Below are positions 51,289 through 60,013 of a stretch of 64,000 nucleotides of DNA, piece after piece (positions within the stretch are counted from its first letter, which is position 1; each line of letters opens with the position of its first letter). The notes under the pieces were generated by a model. It was not told the origin of the DNA. It saw only the letters and a list, made by a program, of their open reading frames with translations, and made no database searches. Position numbers and translations under genes: made by a program. Where the stretch lies: assembly GCF_900167575.1 (NCBI RefSeq), contig NZ_FUZP01000003.1, positions 62,001 through 126,000 on the forward strand. The letters run 5' to 3'. The stretch is from Okibacterium fritillariae (GTDB lineage: Bacteria; Actinomycetota; Actinomycetes; Actinomycetales; Microbacteriaceae).

Positions 51289-51600
51289 ATGACTACGATC
51301 GTGCATTTCGAGATCCAGCTCGACCCGGCGAAGCTCGCCGATGCGTCCGAGATCCTCAGCGAGACACTGGCGGCGACTCGCGCGTGGCCCGGCAACGAGG
51401 GCCTCGAGGTGCTCGTCTCGGACGACGACCCCGCCCACATGATCGTCGTCGAGAAGTGGGCGAGCACCATCGACCACACGCGGTATGTCGAATGGCGCGC
51501 CACTCCCGAGGGCGGGGGCGGACGCATCCGCGAACTGCTCGCGGCACCGCCCACCACGCGCGTGTTCTCGGAGCAGTTGCCGCTCACGCTGGCTGAATAG
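51289..51600 (+). CDS. ABM-family (antibiotic biosynthesis monooxygenase) protein
   Basis: A 103-residue ferredoxin-like-fold protein: TIVHFEIQLDPAKLADASEI, TRAWPGNEGLEVLVSDDD, MIVVEKWAS and YVEWRATPEGG. These match the ABM/quinol-monooxygenase superfamily, whose members oxidise quinols or act on small metabolites. Also readable from TTG 51283. It is followed by a convergent lipoprotein gene. Confidence 0.85.
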   Translation: MTTIVHFEIQLDPAKLADASEILSETLAATRAWPGNEGLEVLVSDDDPAHMIVVEKWASTIDHTRYVEWRATPEGGGGRIRELLAAPPTTRVFSEQLPLTLAE

Positions 51601-51608
51601 CTGCACCC

Positions 51609-52070
51609 CTAGCCGACGGGTAGGAAAACGGGGAAGGCAGCAGTGGGGCCGCCGCAGACCTGGTCGTCCGAAAGCCACGTCCACGCGAGAGGTGTCGTGA
51701 TTGCGCCGACAGTCGAACCATCCTCGCGGTAGGCCGTGACGGTCGCTTCGGGCACCTGGCCTGCGAACAGCGTGACCTGCCACGTCGAGCCGTTCACGGG
51801 CACGATGTCGTAGACGGAGCCGACGGTGTCGTCCTCGGCGCGCTGCTCGGCGGTGCGCGAACACCGGCCCTCCGAGTCGCAGAACTCGATGGATGCCGCC
51901 TCCGCCACCTGCCCCACCGTGACGACGGTCAGCGACTGGGTGTAGCCGATGGCCGGGCACGCGACGCCGCCGCCCCACCCGGCACATCCCGCGAGCGTGA
52001 GCGTGAGCCCAAGGAGGGCGAGTGCCGCGGATGTCACGACCGGGCGTGCGTGGCGCCGTGACGAACTCAT
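51609..52070 (-). CDS. small secreted lipoprotein, unknown
   Basis: A 153-residue protein with a basic N-terminus, signal helix and lipobox LAGC, then a beta-rich domain with four further cysteines (CPAIGY, FCDSEGRC, VCGGP) that may form disulfides outside the cell. ATG 52070 gives the signal peptide. Family not recognised. Confidence 0.75.
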   Translation of the reverse strand: MSSSRRHARPVVTSAALALLGLTLTLAGCAGWGGGVACPAIGYTQSLTVVTVGQVAEAASIEFCDSEGRCSRTAEQRAEDDTVGSVYDIVPVNGSTWQVTLFAGQVPEATVTAYREDGSTVGAITTPLAWTWLSDDQVCGGPTAAFPVFLPVG

Positions 52071-52172
52071 GACTCGACCGTGCCACGCCGCGCCCTGGAG
52101 CGGTATACCGAGCGCCTTTTCGTTGCCCATTGGTTACGAGCACGCACCAACGCAGCGCTCTAGGCTCAGGGT

Positions 52173-52757
52173 GTGTTGATCTGGATCAATGGGACTTTCG
52201 GTGTGGGGAAGACGCAGGCCGCATTCGGGCTGCATCGCAAGCTTCCGGGGAGCGCGGTGGTCGACCCCGAGCTGTTGGGCTTCGGCATCCAGCGGATGTA
52301 CCCGCCCGCCATTCGGGATGATTTTCAGGAGACGCCATGGTGGGCGCCTACCGCGGCCGAGATCTTGGTCGACATTTCGCGCAAGCATCCCGGCACGCTG
52401 ATCGTGCCGATGACGCTGAGCGATCCCGTGAGGCGCCGAGTCATCTTCGACGCCTTGCACGGGGCGGACATCAAGACGCTGCATGTGACGCTGCTCGCGA
52501 ACCAAACGACAGTGCTGCGGCGTTTGCGGAGCCGTCTCGACGGTCGAAGCAGCTGGGCCGCGCAGCGCTTCGAGGACGCCGATGCAGCCCTGAGAGCCGA
52601 CCCGTTCGGCGAGCGTCTCGCGACCGATGGGATGAGCGTGCCTCAGGTCGTAGAGCACATCGGCGCACTTGCGGGTGTCTCGCTCTCGCACTCGCTCGCC
52701 GAACGGCTCGCTCAGCCTGCGCGGCGCCTCGGCGTGACGTTGCGCCACATTCGATGA
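52173..52757 (+). CDS. TmrB-like P-loop kinase (possible tunicamycin-resistance type)
   Basis: A 194-residue protein opening LIWINGTFGVGKTQAAFGLH (Walker A GTFGVGKT) with PGSAVVDPELLGFGIQRM, RKHPGTLIVPMTLSDPV and RRLRSRLDGRSSWAAQRFED. These line up by eye with TmrB, the Bacillus tunicamycin-resistance ATP-binding protein. A nucleotide-binding resistance or kinase role is inferred. GTG 52173 is 6 nt after TAGGCT, a likely leaderless start. Confidence 0.75.
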   Translation: MLIWINGTFGVGKTQAAFGLHRKLPGSAVVDPELLGFGIQRMYPPAIRDDFQETPWWAPTAAEILVDISRKHPGTLIVPMTLSDPVRRRVIFDALHGADIKTLHVTLLANQTTVLRRLRSRLDGRSSWAAQRFEDADAALRADPFGERLATDGMSVPQVVEHIGALAGVSLSHSLAERLAQPARRLGVTLRHIR

Positions 52758-52776
52758 AGCTAGTTCCGGCCGCGAG

Positions 52777-53676
52777 CTAGCGGGCGATGAGGCCGCGGAT
52801 GAAGGCGGCGACGTCGGCGGGGGCGCGCTCGGCCATGTAGTGGCCGGCCTGGCTGGGCTCGTAGGTGAGGTCGGGGGCCCAGGCGGCCCAGAGCGACGAC
52901 GCGTCGAAGCCCAGCTGCGAACCCCAGTCCTGCGAGAGGATGCCGACGGGCATGGCGAGTTGTGCGCCCGCGGCACGGTCGGCGCGGTCGAGGTCCAGGT
53001 CGATGCCGGCCGAGGCGCGGTAGTCGGCGACGATCGAGGGGATGGCCGCGACCGACGCGTCCACATAGTGCTGGCGGATGTGCGGCGGGAACGTCGCACC
53101 GTCGGTGTCCCAGGCGTCGAGGAACGACGCGAAGAACTCTTCGCCGGTGGCCGCGATCATGCGCTCGGGCAGGCCGGCCGGCTGGGCCATCAGGTAGAGG
53201 TGCCATGCCACCTTCGCGTCGACGCCGTGCAAGACATCCCACATGTCCATGGTGGGGAGAACGTCGAGAATGCCGAGGTGGGCGACGACGTCGGGGTGGT
53301 CGAGACCCGCACGAACCGCCACGAGGGCGCCGCGGTCGTGGCCGATGAGCGAGAACGTGTCATGGCCGAGTTCGCGAGCGATCGCGACGATGTCGGCGCC
53401 CATGGTGCGCTTCGAGTAGACGTCAGGTGAGGTTTCTTCGGGCTTGTCGCTCGCGCCATAACCGCGGAGGTCGGGGACGATGACGGTGTTGGTCGCCGCG
53501 AGGTCGCGTGCGACATCCCGCCACATGAGGTGGGTTTGCGGAAAGCCGTGGAGGAGGACGATAGGGGCGCCCGAGCCGCCGACCGCGACGTTGAGCGAGA
53601 CGCCCGGTGCGGCGGCGATGCGTTCGGTGCGGAAGCCATCGATGGTGAGCGGGGCCGGGCTAGAGAAGTCGTTCAT
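52777..53676 (-). CDS. alpha/beta hydrolase (haloacetate dehalogenase/epoxide hydrolase-like)
   Basis: A 299-residue alpha/beta fold hydrolase with the oxyanion motif LHGFPQTHLMWRDVA, VPDLRGYGASDKPEE, the nucleophile Asp in IGHDRGALVAVRAG and the terminal His in SQAGHYMAERAP. An Asp nucleophile and RGYGxSxKP are typical of fluoroacetate dehalogenases and epoxide hydrolases. It lies 18 bp downstream of the TetR-type gene, in the same direction, and is likely controlled by it. Confidence 0.85.
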   Translation of the reverse strand: MNDFSSPAPLTIDGFRTERIAAAPGVSLNVAVGGSGAPIVLLHGFPQTHLMWRDVARDLAATNTVIVPDLRGYGASDKPEETSPDVYSKRTMGADIVAIARELGHDTFSLIGHDRGALVAVRAGLDHPDVVAHLGILDVLPTMDMWDVLHGVDAKVAWHLYLMAQPAGLPERMIAATGEEFFASFLDAWDTDGATFPPHIRQHYVDASVAAIPSIVADYRASAGIDLDLDRADRAAGAQLAMPVGILSQDWGSQLGFDASSLWAAWAPDLTYEPSQAGHYMAERAPADVAAFIRGLIAR

Positions 53677-53694
53677 GATGCCTTTCGGGAGGGG

Positions 53695-54393
53695 TCAGTC
53701 GGAGGCGGGCGCGCCGGAGAAGATGCCGCGCGGCGGTTCGGAGGCGGACGCGGCACTGGCGGCGAGAGCGGGGATGAGGATGCTGTCGATCAGCGTGTCG
53801 AGGTAGGCGTCGTCGACCGTGAGGCCGTTCAGCCGGCGGAGGAGGAGGACCGAGCCCGTGACCTCTTCGTAGGGGAAGGGCTTCGCGTCAGCCGGGAGCT
53901 CGCCGCGAGCGATCGCTGCCTCGAGCACGGAAGCGGGCAGCCGCGCGCCGGTCGGTCCTGTCGCAACCTCGAGGTATTCGCAGAGTTCGGCATCCTCGAG
54001 GCCGGCCTGCAGCAGCATGAGGCTCATCGAACCGTCGCTGGCACGCAGCGTGGTGTTGAGCCGGCGGCACAGGGCGAGCAGGTCGCCGCGCAGCGAACCC
54101 GTGTCGATGGCGTCCTGCATGTGCCCTGACGACGGCCCGGCCTTGACTGCGGCGACGACCATGTCGCGTTTGGTGGGCCAGCGGCGGTAAAGGGTGGCCT
54201 TGGATGCCTTGGCGCGGCGCGCGACCTCTTCGAACGTGATGCTGTCGTAGCCCGTGTCGGCGAGCATCTCGAGCACGGTCGCGAGGATTTGACCCTCGCG
54301 GACTGCGTCGCGGGGGCGGCCGCCCGCGACGGGTGGGGCGGACACTGACGACGGCGAAGAAGAGTCGATGGAGTGATCTGAAAGATACGGCAC
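53695..54393 (-). CDS. TetR/AcrR-family regulator
   Basis: A 232-residue regulator: HTH at about residues 26-72 (ILATVLEMLADTGYDSITFE, RRAKASKATLYRRWPTKRD) and a helical ligand domain. GTG 54393 is chosen because a TAGGAT -10 hexamer ends 7 nt before it, implying a leaderless mRNA, and because a palindrome typical of TetR operators lies there. A longer frame from 54435 would read through the promoter. It probably represses itself and the downstream hydrolase gene. Confidence 0.85.
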   Translation of the reverse strand: MPYLSDHSIDSSSPSSVSAPPVAGGRPRDAVREGQILATVLEMLADTGYDSITFEEVARRAKASKATLYRRWPTKRDMVVAAVKAGPSSGHMQDAIDTGSLRGDLLALCRRLNTTLRASDGSMSLMLLQAGLEDAELCEYLEVATGPTGARLPASVLEAAIARGELPADAKPFPYEEVTGSVLLLRRLNGLTVDDAYLDTLIDSILIPALAASAASASEPPRGIFSGAPASD

Positions 54394-54403
54394 GTTTCGT
54401 ATC
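54384..54403. promoter_or_regulatory. TetR-type operator over the start of the regulator gene
   Basis: GATACGGCACGTTTCGTATC has 6-bp inverted arms (GATACG/CGTATC) with an 8-bp centre and overlaps both the -10 and the GTG of the TetR-type gene. It lies 53 bp upstream of the divergent lipoprotein gene. Confidence 0.6.
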
Positions 54404-54455
54404 CTATCGGCACTTGCACTCGACCTGTCAACCACAGGCGCACTACGTTCGGCAT

Positions 54456-54857
54456 ATGCGCCGCTCTGTCGCCCTCCTACTCGCCGCCCCTCTCACGCTC
54501 ACCGCATTGGTGGGCTGCTCGACCCCGAAGCCCGTCTGCGTTCCTCGCATAACGGTGACGCCGAGCGAGGCACATGCCGGCGACACCGTCACGGTCGAGT
54601 CGCCGGATGTGTGCGAGGTGACCGTTCCGCGCGACGGCTGGCGCGTCATCATCAGCCCTACGGGAGACCGCGGACCCAGCACAACGGTCACAACAACCGA
54701 AGCGTTCGACGGTTCATTCAGCGCCGAGGTGACGCTGCCTGATGACATCCGCGCGGGAGCCGCGTTAGCGGGAGTGGAGAACTGGGACTATTCGACCTGC
54801 GATGACAGCGCGAGTTGCACCGGACCATACGGCGCTCTCACCATCCTCGCTCGCTAG
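54456..54857 (+). CDS. small secreted lipoprotein, unknown
   Basis: A 133-residue protein with MRRSVALLLAAPLTLTALVG signal sequence and lipobox LVGC, then an Ig-like beta domain (RITVTPSEAHAGDTVTVESP, DGSFSAEVTLPDDI) and Cys residues near both ends. It is divergent from the TetR-type gene. TACGTT lies 6 nt before the ATG, a leaderless pattern. Confidence 0.75.
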   Translation: MRRSVALLLAAPLTLTALVGCSTPKPVCVPRITVTPSEAHAGDTVTVESPDVCEVTVPRDGWRVIISPTGDRGPSTTVTTTEAFDGSFSAEVTLPDDIRAGAALAGVENWDYSTCDDSASCTGPYGALTILAR

Positions 54858-54950
54858 CAGGCGCCGTCCGGGGCGCAGCGGGGTGTCGCCCGGCGACGCA
54901 GGGCGGGTGGGGTCGAGCGACACGATGCACCGCCGACCCCACCTCACCGT

Positions 54951-56276
54951 TTAGGCGCGCTCGTCGGCGCTTCCCGACGCACCTGATCCGGCATCAGCGT
55001 CAGCTCCAGCAGCTCGAGCACGGTAGCGGCGCGCGAGCACGAGGCCGGCGGCGACGAGGGCCGCGGCCAGGAGGACTCCGAGCGTGGGGGCGACACCGCT
55101 CTGGGCGAGGTCGCCGGGGCCACCGCCGCCCGGGTTTGCGCCGGGGGCCGGCGTTGCGGAGCCCGCGTTGTCGGACGGGACGCCCGGGGTCGGCGCCGCT
55201 GTCGGAGTCGGGGTCGGGGTGGCCGAGGGATCGTCAGCCGCGACGACGACCGCCGACGCCCGCACGCTCTCGAGGTAAGGGTCCTTGCCGGCCGCGTGCG
55301 CGAACACCCAGACCGTGAGGGTTGCGCCGAGTTCGTCGTCGGTGGGCGTGAAGGTGGCGCCCGTCGCATCCTCGATGAGGGTGTTGTCGGCGTACCAGCG
55401 ATATTCGACAGGGTCGCCGGCCGGATCGAAGGCCGGCAGCGTCACGTCGACGGCCGATCCGACGCGCGGGGCCTCGCTGATTGCGAGCGTTCCGGTGGCC
55501 GCGACCGCTCCATCGGCAACCGCGGGGATGACGTGCGCTCCGTAGTCGACCGTCTCCGCCGCCTCGATGGATGCACCCAGCGGGACGGGCGCGGGCGCGC
55601 TGCCGGCCGAGCCGACGTAGGCGACGTAGTTGCCGACCGGAACACGAGGAATCGTTACGAGACCCTCCTCGTCGGCGAACGTCTTGGGGGTTGAGACGAC
55701 TGAACCGTCGAGCGTTTTGCCGCGCAATTCGGCGGCCGCATCATCCAGGTCGATGAGCGGTGTGCCGTCGTCAGCCGTGACGGTCAGTTCGAGGGCGCCG
55801 CCCAGCAGGCGCAGGTCGACGTCGGCGAAGGGCGTGGCGGATGCCGCGGCCCCCGTCACCGCGAACTGCGGCTCGTCGTCGCTGTAGTCGTCGTCGCCCG
55901 CCAGCGATTCGCCCAGTGCGAAGCGCGCCGACGAGAATTCGGTGCCGTAGTCGAGGGTGTATTCGCCATCCGGGAGGAAGCCGAGGGTCCACGAACCGTC
56001 GCCGGCCGTGTCGGTTTCCTGTTCGAAGACGTAGGCGTCGGCCGCCGCATCCCAGCGGTAGGCCGAGACGACGACCTCTGAGACGGGGCGGTCGAGCTCG
56101 GTGACGACACCCGAGATGGATGCTTCGGCGGGCGCGGCCACTGCGGCGCCCGCCCCGAGCCCCACCGCGGCGAGAGAGAAGACACTCACGGCCCCGAAGA
56201 TGCGCACCACACCCGCGCGCCGCGTGGCACCGTTCGGAGCCGACTTCTCGTTCCGCCTGCCGGACATCTCTGACAT
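54951..56276 (-). CDS. wall-anchored surface protein with LAQSG tail
   Basis: A 441-residue exported protein: signal peptide (about 20-48), a carboxypeptidase-regulatory/prealbumin-like domain (ISGVVTELDRPVSEVVVSAY), a second beta region, an Ig-like repeat (FDPAGDPVEYRWYADNTLI, ATFTPTDDELGATLTV), a Pro/Thr-rich stalk, then LAQSG, a membrane helix and an Arg-rich tail. The layout fits sortase anchoring. ATG 56276 has AAGGAGAG. Partner unknown. Confidence 0.8.
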   Translation of the reverse strand: MSEMSGRRNEKSAPNGATRRAGVVRIFGAVSVFSLAAVGLGAGAAVAAPAEASISGVVTELDRPVSEVVVSAYRWDAAADAYVFEQETDTAGDGSWTLGFLPDGEYTLDYGTEFSSARFALGESLAGDDDYSDDEPQFAVTGAAASATPFADVDLRLLGGALELTVTADDGTPLIDLDDAAAELRGKTLDGSVVSTPKTFADEEGLVTIPRVPVGNYVAYVGSAGSAPAPVPLGASIEAAETVDYGAHVIPAVADGAVAATGTLAISEAPRVGSAVDVTLPAFDPAGDPVEYRWYADNTLIEDATGATFTPTDDELGATLTVWVFAHAAGKDPYLESVRASAVVVAADDPSATPTPTPTAAPTPGVPSDNAGSATPAPGANPGGGGPGDLAQSGVAPTLGVLLAAALVAAGLVLARRYRARAAGADADAGSGASGSADERA

Positions 56277-56359
56277 CTCTCTCCTTCGCATCGCGCCACT
56301 CGCGCTTCTCGCGTCACTCGCGCTCATCACGCATTGATTTCCCACATCCCCGCCGCGCA

Positions 56360-59300
56360 TCAGATGACCCGCGCAATGCCGTAGGGGCGAACCTGCACCG
56401 GACCGAGCAGCCCATACGCCTGCGAGCCCACCGATGAATACACCGTCGGGTTCACGACGCGCAGCCGGTTGATCAGGGTCGAGGCCACCTCGACGCGCAC
56501 GGTGTTGCGGCCCGGCCGGGCATACGCACTGATGTCGAGGCGAGTGTCGAGGATGTCTCGCTCGGCAACCAGTTCGCTGTTCACCCACACCTTGAAGGTG
56601 TCGATGACCTGCCCCAGGTCGAGGTAGATGCCGACGCGGCCGATCTTCCACGACGCGGGGTCGAGCGTCAGCGTCGTCTTGTAGACACCGATTCCCGAGG
56701 CATCCACCACCCCCGGGATCTTGTTCCAGGGTTGCAGGCTGTCGAGCGCGATCGTATGCATGACGTGTTTCGTCTCGATGCGCGCGGGGTCGACGGGCTG
56801 CCAGTCGTCGAGCTCGAGCTGCCACGACGGCAGATCGATGGCCGCGGGCAGATCCTTCACGGTCACGGTCTTAGTGCGGCCGTCGGACAGGGTGGCCTGG
56901 TAGGTGCCGGTCGCCTCGGCGACGAGCTCGGCGGAACCGGAACCGGAACCGGCACCGGCCCCCGCCGCGAAGCGCGCACCCGTCGCGGTGGTCTCGACCA
57001 CGTGCACGAGAGGCGCCGTGACCCCCGCGTACGAGCGGCCCGCCAGCACGATGATGGTCGACTGCGCCGGGGCCAGCCGCACCCGAACCCGCACGCGCGA
57101 ACCCTCGCGCCGGTAGTGCGCGACGGGCGTGATGCGCCCCGTCCAGGCATCCAGCTCATAGGGGATGCTGTCACCCGACTCGGCCGTCAACCACACGTCC
57201 TGATCGATGAGGACGAGCTTGTCCTTCGGCGGATTGTGACGCGTATTGGTGAGGAAGTAATAGTCGACCTTTCCGTCAACACGGCGGATGTGTTTCAGCA
57301 TGGACGAGGAGTGCTCGACATCCCGCCCGATGCCGAGCGCGGCCAAGGCGATCGGGATGTCGTCGTTGCCGAGCGCGGTCGTCGAGGTGGGCAGCGCCTT
57401 CACCTGCGCCAGAAGCGAGGCCACCTGCTGGTTTGCGGATGCATCGCGCAGCCCGGTGGCCTCGGGGTTCGTCCAGTCGCCGAAGAAGATGACGGGGAGG
57501 CCGGCTTTCGCGTGCGCCAGCAGTTTGGTGGCCGCCGCCACCGACATGGTGGCCTCGTTGCCGCGGAACCGGTCGATGTCGAGGATGACGACGCGATAGT
57601 TTCCGCCATCGGGCGCGAACCGGCCGTTCTTCATGACGGCACCCGGCAGCTCGAGCGACGAGTTCGCCAGGAACCCGTGCGTCCACCCGATCGGGATGCC
57701 CGAGGCCGTCGCCCAGGGCGCGCCGATACCGGTCTGCGCCCACCCCTTCTGACGCAGGAACAGGATGTCGTAGCGCGCACGCCCCGTCTGCAGCACCTGC
57801 TGCGTGCGGGCGACGAAGGCCGAGATATCCCGAGCGTGGGCCCAGTTCGGCGTGCGCGGACCCCACGCCTCCGAGTAGCCGACGGCGTTGTTGTAGTACG
57901 GGCTGAAAGCCGCGAACCCGGGCCAGCCGAGGCCCGGCGCGGTGGCGTAGGGGAAACCGTGCAGCACGGTCTGGTTGACGCCGCCCGCGAAGGTCTCGTT
58001 CAGCGTGTTGAGCACCTGGGTCCAGGTGGTGTTGTAGGCCTTGCCGAGGAACGCGGCGGCCTCGCACGACAGGATGGTGTGGCCCGCGATATCCCGCCCC
58101 GACGCCAGCACGCGGTAATCGTCGAGGTTCTTTGCGCCCAACGACTCGGTTTCGGGGATGTCGACGATGCCGGCCTGCTGAATCGAGTCCTGCTCGAGGC
58201 CATAGGCCTGCACGCGGTAGGTGAGGCCCAGTCGATGCGCCCAGTCGCGCAGCGGAACGAGGTGATTCTCGGTGTAGAGGTCGCTCAGAACCTGGTTGTA
58301 GTCATCCCGAACCCGCATGTTCTTCACATCGTCGAAGTCGTAGAGGTACTTCTCCTTCTGCTCGATGATGACGGGCAGCCAGGGCAGCAGGTCGTAACCC
58401 ATGCGCTTCTGGAACTCCTCGACGAGGGTGCGCGTCCAGATGGTCGAATGCGTCTCGATCTCGAGCGAGTCCTCGAAGAAGCTGCCGCCGGCGCGCGTCA
58501 GCAGATCCTTCACGCGCGGAGTGACGATGTTGGCCTCCCAGTAGTCGATAACCGCCTGGGCGCCGGCCTGGCTGAAGTGGTCGACGACATAGGCGGTCGG
58601 CGACGTGTGCGGGCCACCCTCGGCCTCCTGGCCCGAGCCGCGCCGCCAATAGGCGAGCAGAACCCACAGTTCGTCGGATGCCCCCGACGGCGCCGTCCAG
58701 TCGAGCGACCCGTTCGTGACCTTGTTCGTGAGGTCAACGAGTGAGGATCGCTGCAGAACGATCTGCCCACGCGTCGGCTTGGTGAGAATCTTTGCGGCGT
58801 GCACCTTCAGAAGAATCTTCTCGGTCACACCAGCGGATGCCGCCACCACCGGCTCGGGCAGTGCGGCGTTGAAGCGTCCGCCCGCCGGCACCTCCGCCAG
58901 GCCGTGCGCCACCTCGGTGAGCGCCTCGACGGACTGCGGCGTGATGTTCGGCAAGGCTGCGGGCCACGACGGACCGAGCGTCACGTCGAGTGTGATGCCG
59001 CGCTTCTCGGCCGCCACCAGCGCGGCCTCGACGGCGGCCAGCCAGCGGGGGCTCCCCCATCCGAAATTCTTCACGTCGAGCAGGTTCTTGGGCACACTGT
59101 GGTGCACATCGGCGATCTCGAGCCCGCCGAAGCCCGCGTCGGCGACCTGGTTGACCTCGCGCACGATCTCGTCGATCTCGACCTCGCCGTTGGGCCACCA
59201 CCAGCGGAACTTCGGCGCGACGCTGGCGGGCGGCGTGGCGAACGAGGCGGCGCTCGGCGCAGCGGCCGCGGACACCACGGGGGCTCCGAAGGCCTGGCCG

Positions 59301-59407
59301 GCGGCACCGCGCGCGGCGGTCGCGGCGATCGCGGCCCCCATCGAGGCGGCGGCCGTGTAGCCGATCAATTGGCGGCGGGTGAGGTGGGGTGCGCGAGACG
59401 GAGTCAT
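56360..59407 (-). CDS. Tat-exported GH106-like glycoside hydrolase (rhamnosidase type)
   Basis: A 1015-residue enzyme with a twin-arginine signal (TRRQLIGYTAAASMGAAIAA), then the large catalytic region of the GH106 type: FRWWWPNGEVEIDEI, FGGLEIADVHHSV, TLGPSWPAALPNI, FFEDSLEIE, LSCEAAAFLGKAYN. A C-terminal jelly-roll carbohydrate-binding region (VGIYLDLGQVIDTFKVWVNS) follows. GH106 enzymes remove alpha-L-rhamnose from pectic or other polysaccharides. ATG 59407 has GGAAGG. The neighbouring GH2, LacI and sugar-binding protein genes support a carbohydrate-use locus. Confidence 0.82.
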   Translation of the reverse strand: MTPSRAPHLTRRQLIGYTAAASMGAAIAATAARGAAGQAFGAPVVSAAAAPSAASFATPPASVAPKFRWWWPNGEVEIDEIVREVNQVADAGFGGLEIADVHHSVPKNLLDVKNFGWGSPRWLAAVEAALVAAEKRGITLDVTLGPSWPAALPNITPQSVEALTEVAHGLAEVPAGGRFNAALPEPVVAASAGVTEKILLKVHAAKILTKPTRGQIVLQRSSLVDLTNKVTNGSLDWTAPSGASDELWVLLAYWRRGSGQEAEGGPHTSPTAYVVDHFSQAGAQAVIDYWEANIVTPRVKDLLTRAGGSFFEDSLEIETHSTIWTRTLVEEFQKRMGYDLLPWLPVIIEQKEKYLYDFDDVKNMRVRDDYNQVLSDLYTENHLVPLRDWAHRLGLTYRVQAYGLEQDSIQQAGIVDIPETESLGAKNLDDYRVLASGRDIAGHTILSCEAAAFLGKAYNTTWTQVLNTLNETFAGGVNQTVLHGFPYATAPGLGWPGFAAFSPYYNNAVGYSEAWGPRTPNWAHARDISAFVARTQQVLQTGRARYDILFLRQKGWAQTGIGAPWATASGIPIGWTHGFLANSSLELPGAVMKNGRFAPDGGNYRVVILDIDRFRGNEATMSVAAATKLLAHAKAGLPVIFFGDWTNPEATGLRDASANQQVASLLAQVKALPTSTTALGNDDIPIALAALGIGRDVEHSSSMLKHIRRVDGKVDYYFLTNTRHNPPKDKLVLIDQDVWLTAESGDSIPYELDAWTGRITPVAHYRREGSRVRVRVRLAPAQSTIIVLAGRSYAGVTAPLVHVVETTATGARFAAGAGAGSGSGSAELVAEATGTYQATLSDGRTKTVTVKDLPAAIDLPSWQLELDDWQPVDPARIETKHVMHTIALDSLQPWNKIPGVVDASGIGVYKTTLTLDPASWKIGRVGIYLDLGQVIDTFKVWVNSELVAERDILDTRLDISAYARPGRNTVRVEVASTLINRLRVVNPTVYSSVGSQAYGLLGPVQVRPYGIARVI

Positions 59408-59557
59408 CGTGGCCTTCCGGACAGAACGCGCGCACCTTCGCACCGCGTTGTGCAAACCTGTGAATCGTTTCAGTAAGAAACTTCACTGACCATATCCCGG
59501 CCCCCGAGCAGGGGTCAAGCGTTTGTTCACAAACGCAGGCCGCATTACGTTCGACCC

Positions 59558-59908
59558 ATGAAGCCTCGTGCGATTACCGTCGGTGTTCCCGTTCGCGAGC
59601 TCGACGCCGCCATCCGCTGGTATCAGGCCGCCTTCGATCTCGGCGAACCCGACCAGCGCCCGATGGACGATCTCGCCGAATTTGACCTAGGTGCCTTCTG
59701 GCTGCAGCTCGCCCAGGCCCCCGAGCTCGCCGGCCACGAGGGAATCTCGATCAACCTCAGCATCGAGAACGCGTCGGCCCAGCGCGAGACCTTCGCCGCG
59801 AACGGCCTCGAGGTCGGACCCCTGCACCATTTCGAGGGTGTGGTCGATTTCTTCGAGCTCACCGACCTCGACGGGAACAAGATCGGCTTCGTCACCGAGC
59901 TGAGCTGA
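59558..59908 (+). CDS. VOC-superfamily (glyoxalase-like) protein
   Basis: A 116-residue protein with paired beta-alpha-beta-beta-beta modules: ITVGVPVRELDAAIRWYQAA, FWLQLAQAP, then FFELTDLDGNKIGFVTEL with the usual DxxGN end. It is a small VOC-fold metalloenzyme or binding protein of unknown substrate. TACGTT lies 6 nt before ATG 59558, another likely leaderless start. Confidence 0.82.
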   Translation: MKPRAITVGVPVRELDAAIRWYQAAFDLGEPDQRPMDDLAEFDLGAFWLQLAQAPELAGHEGISINLSIENASAQRETFAANGLEVGPLHHFEGVVDFFELTDLDGNKIGFVTELS

Positions 59909-60013
59909 TCTCGGCACGGTCACTCTTCTTCACGCGGCGGGAACATGCTCGCTATCACGCCGTCCACTCGGTGGCCAGACGCGAGCGGACGAACCACACC
60001 CCTGCCGCTGCGA

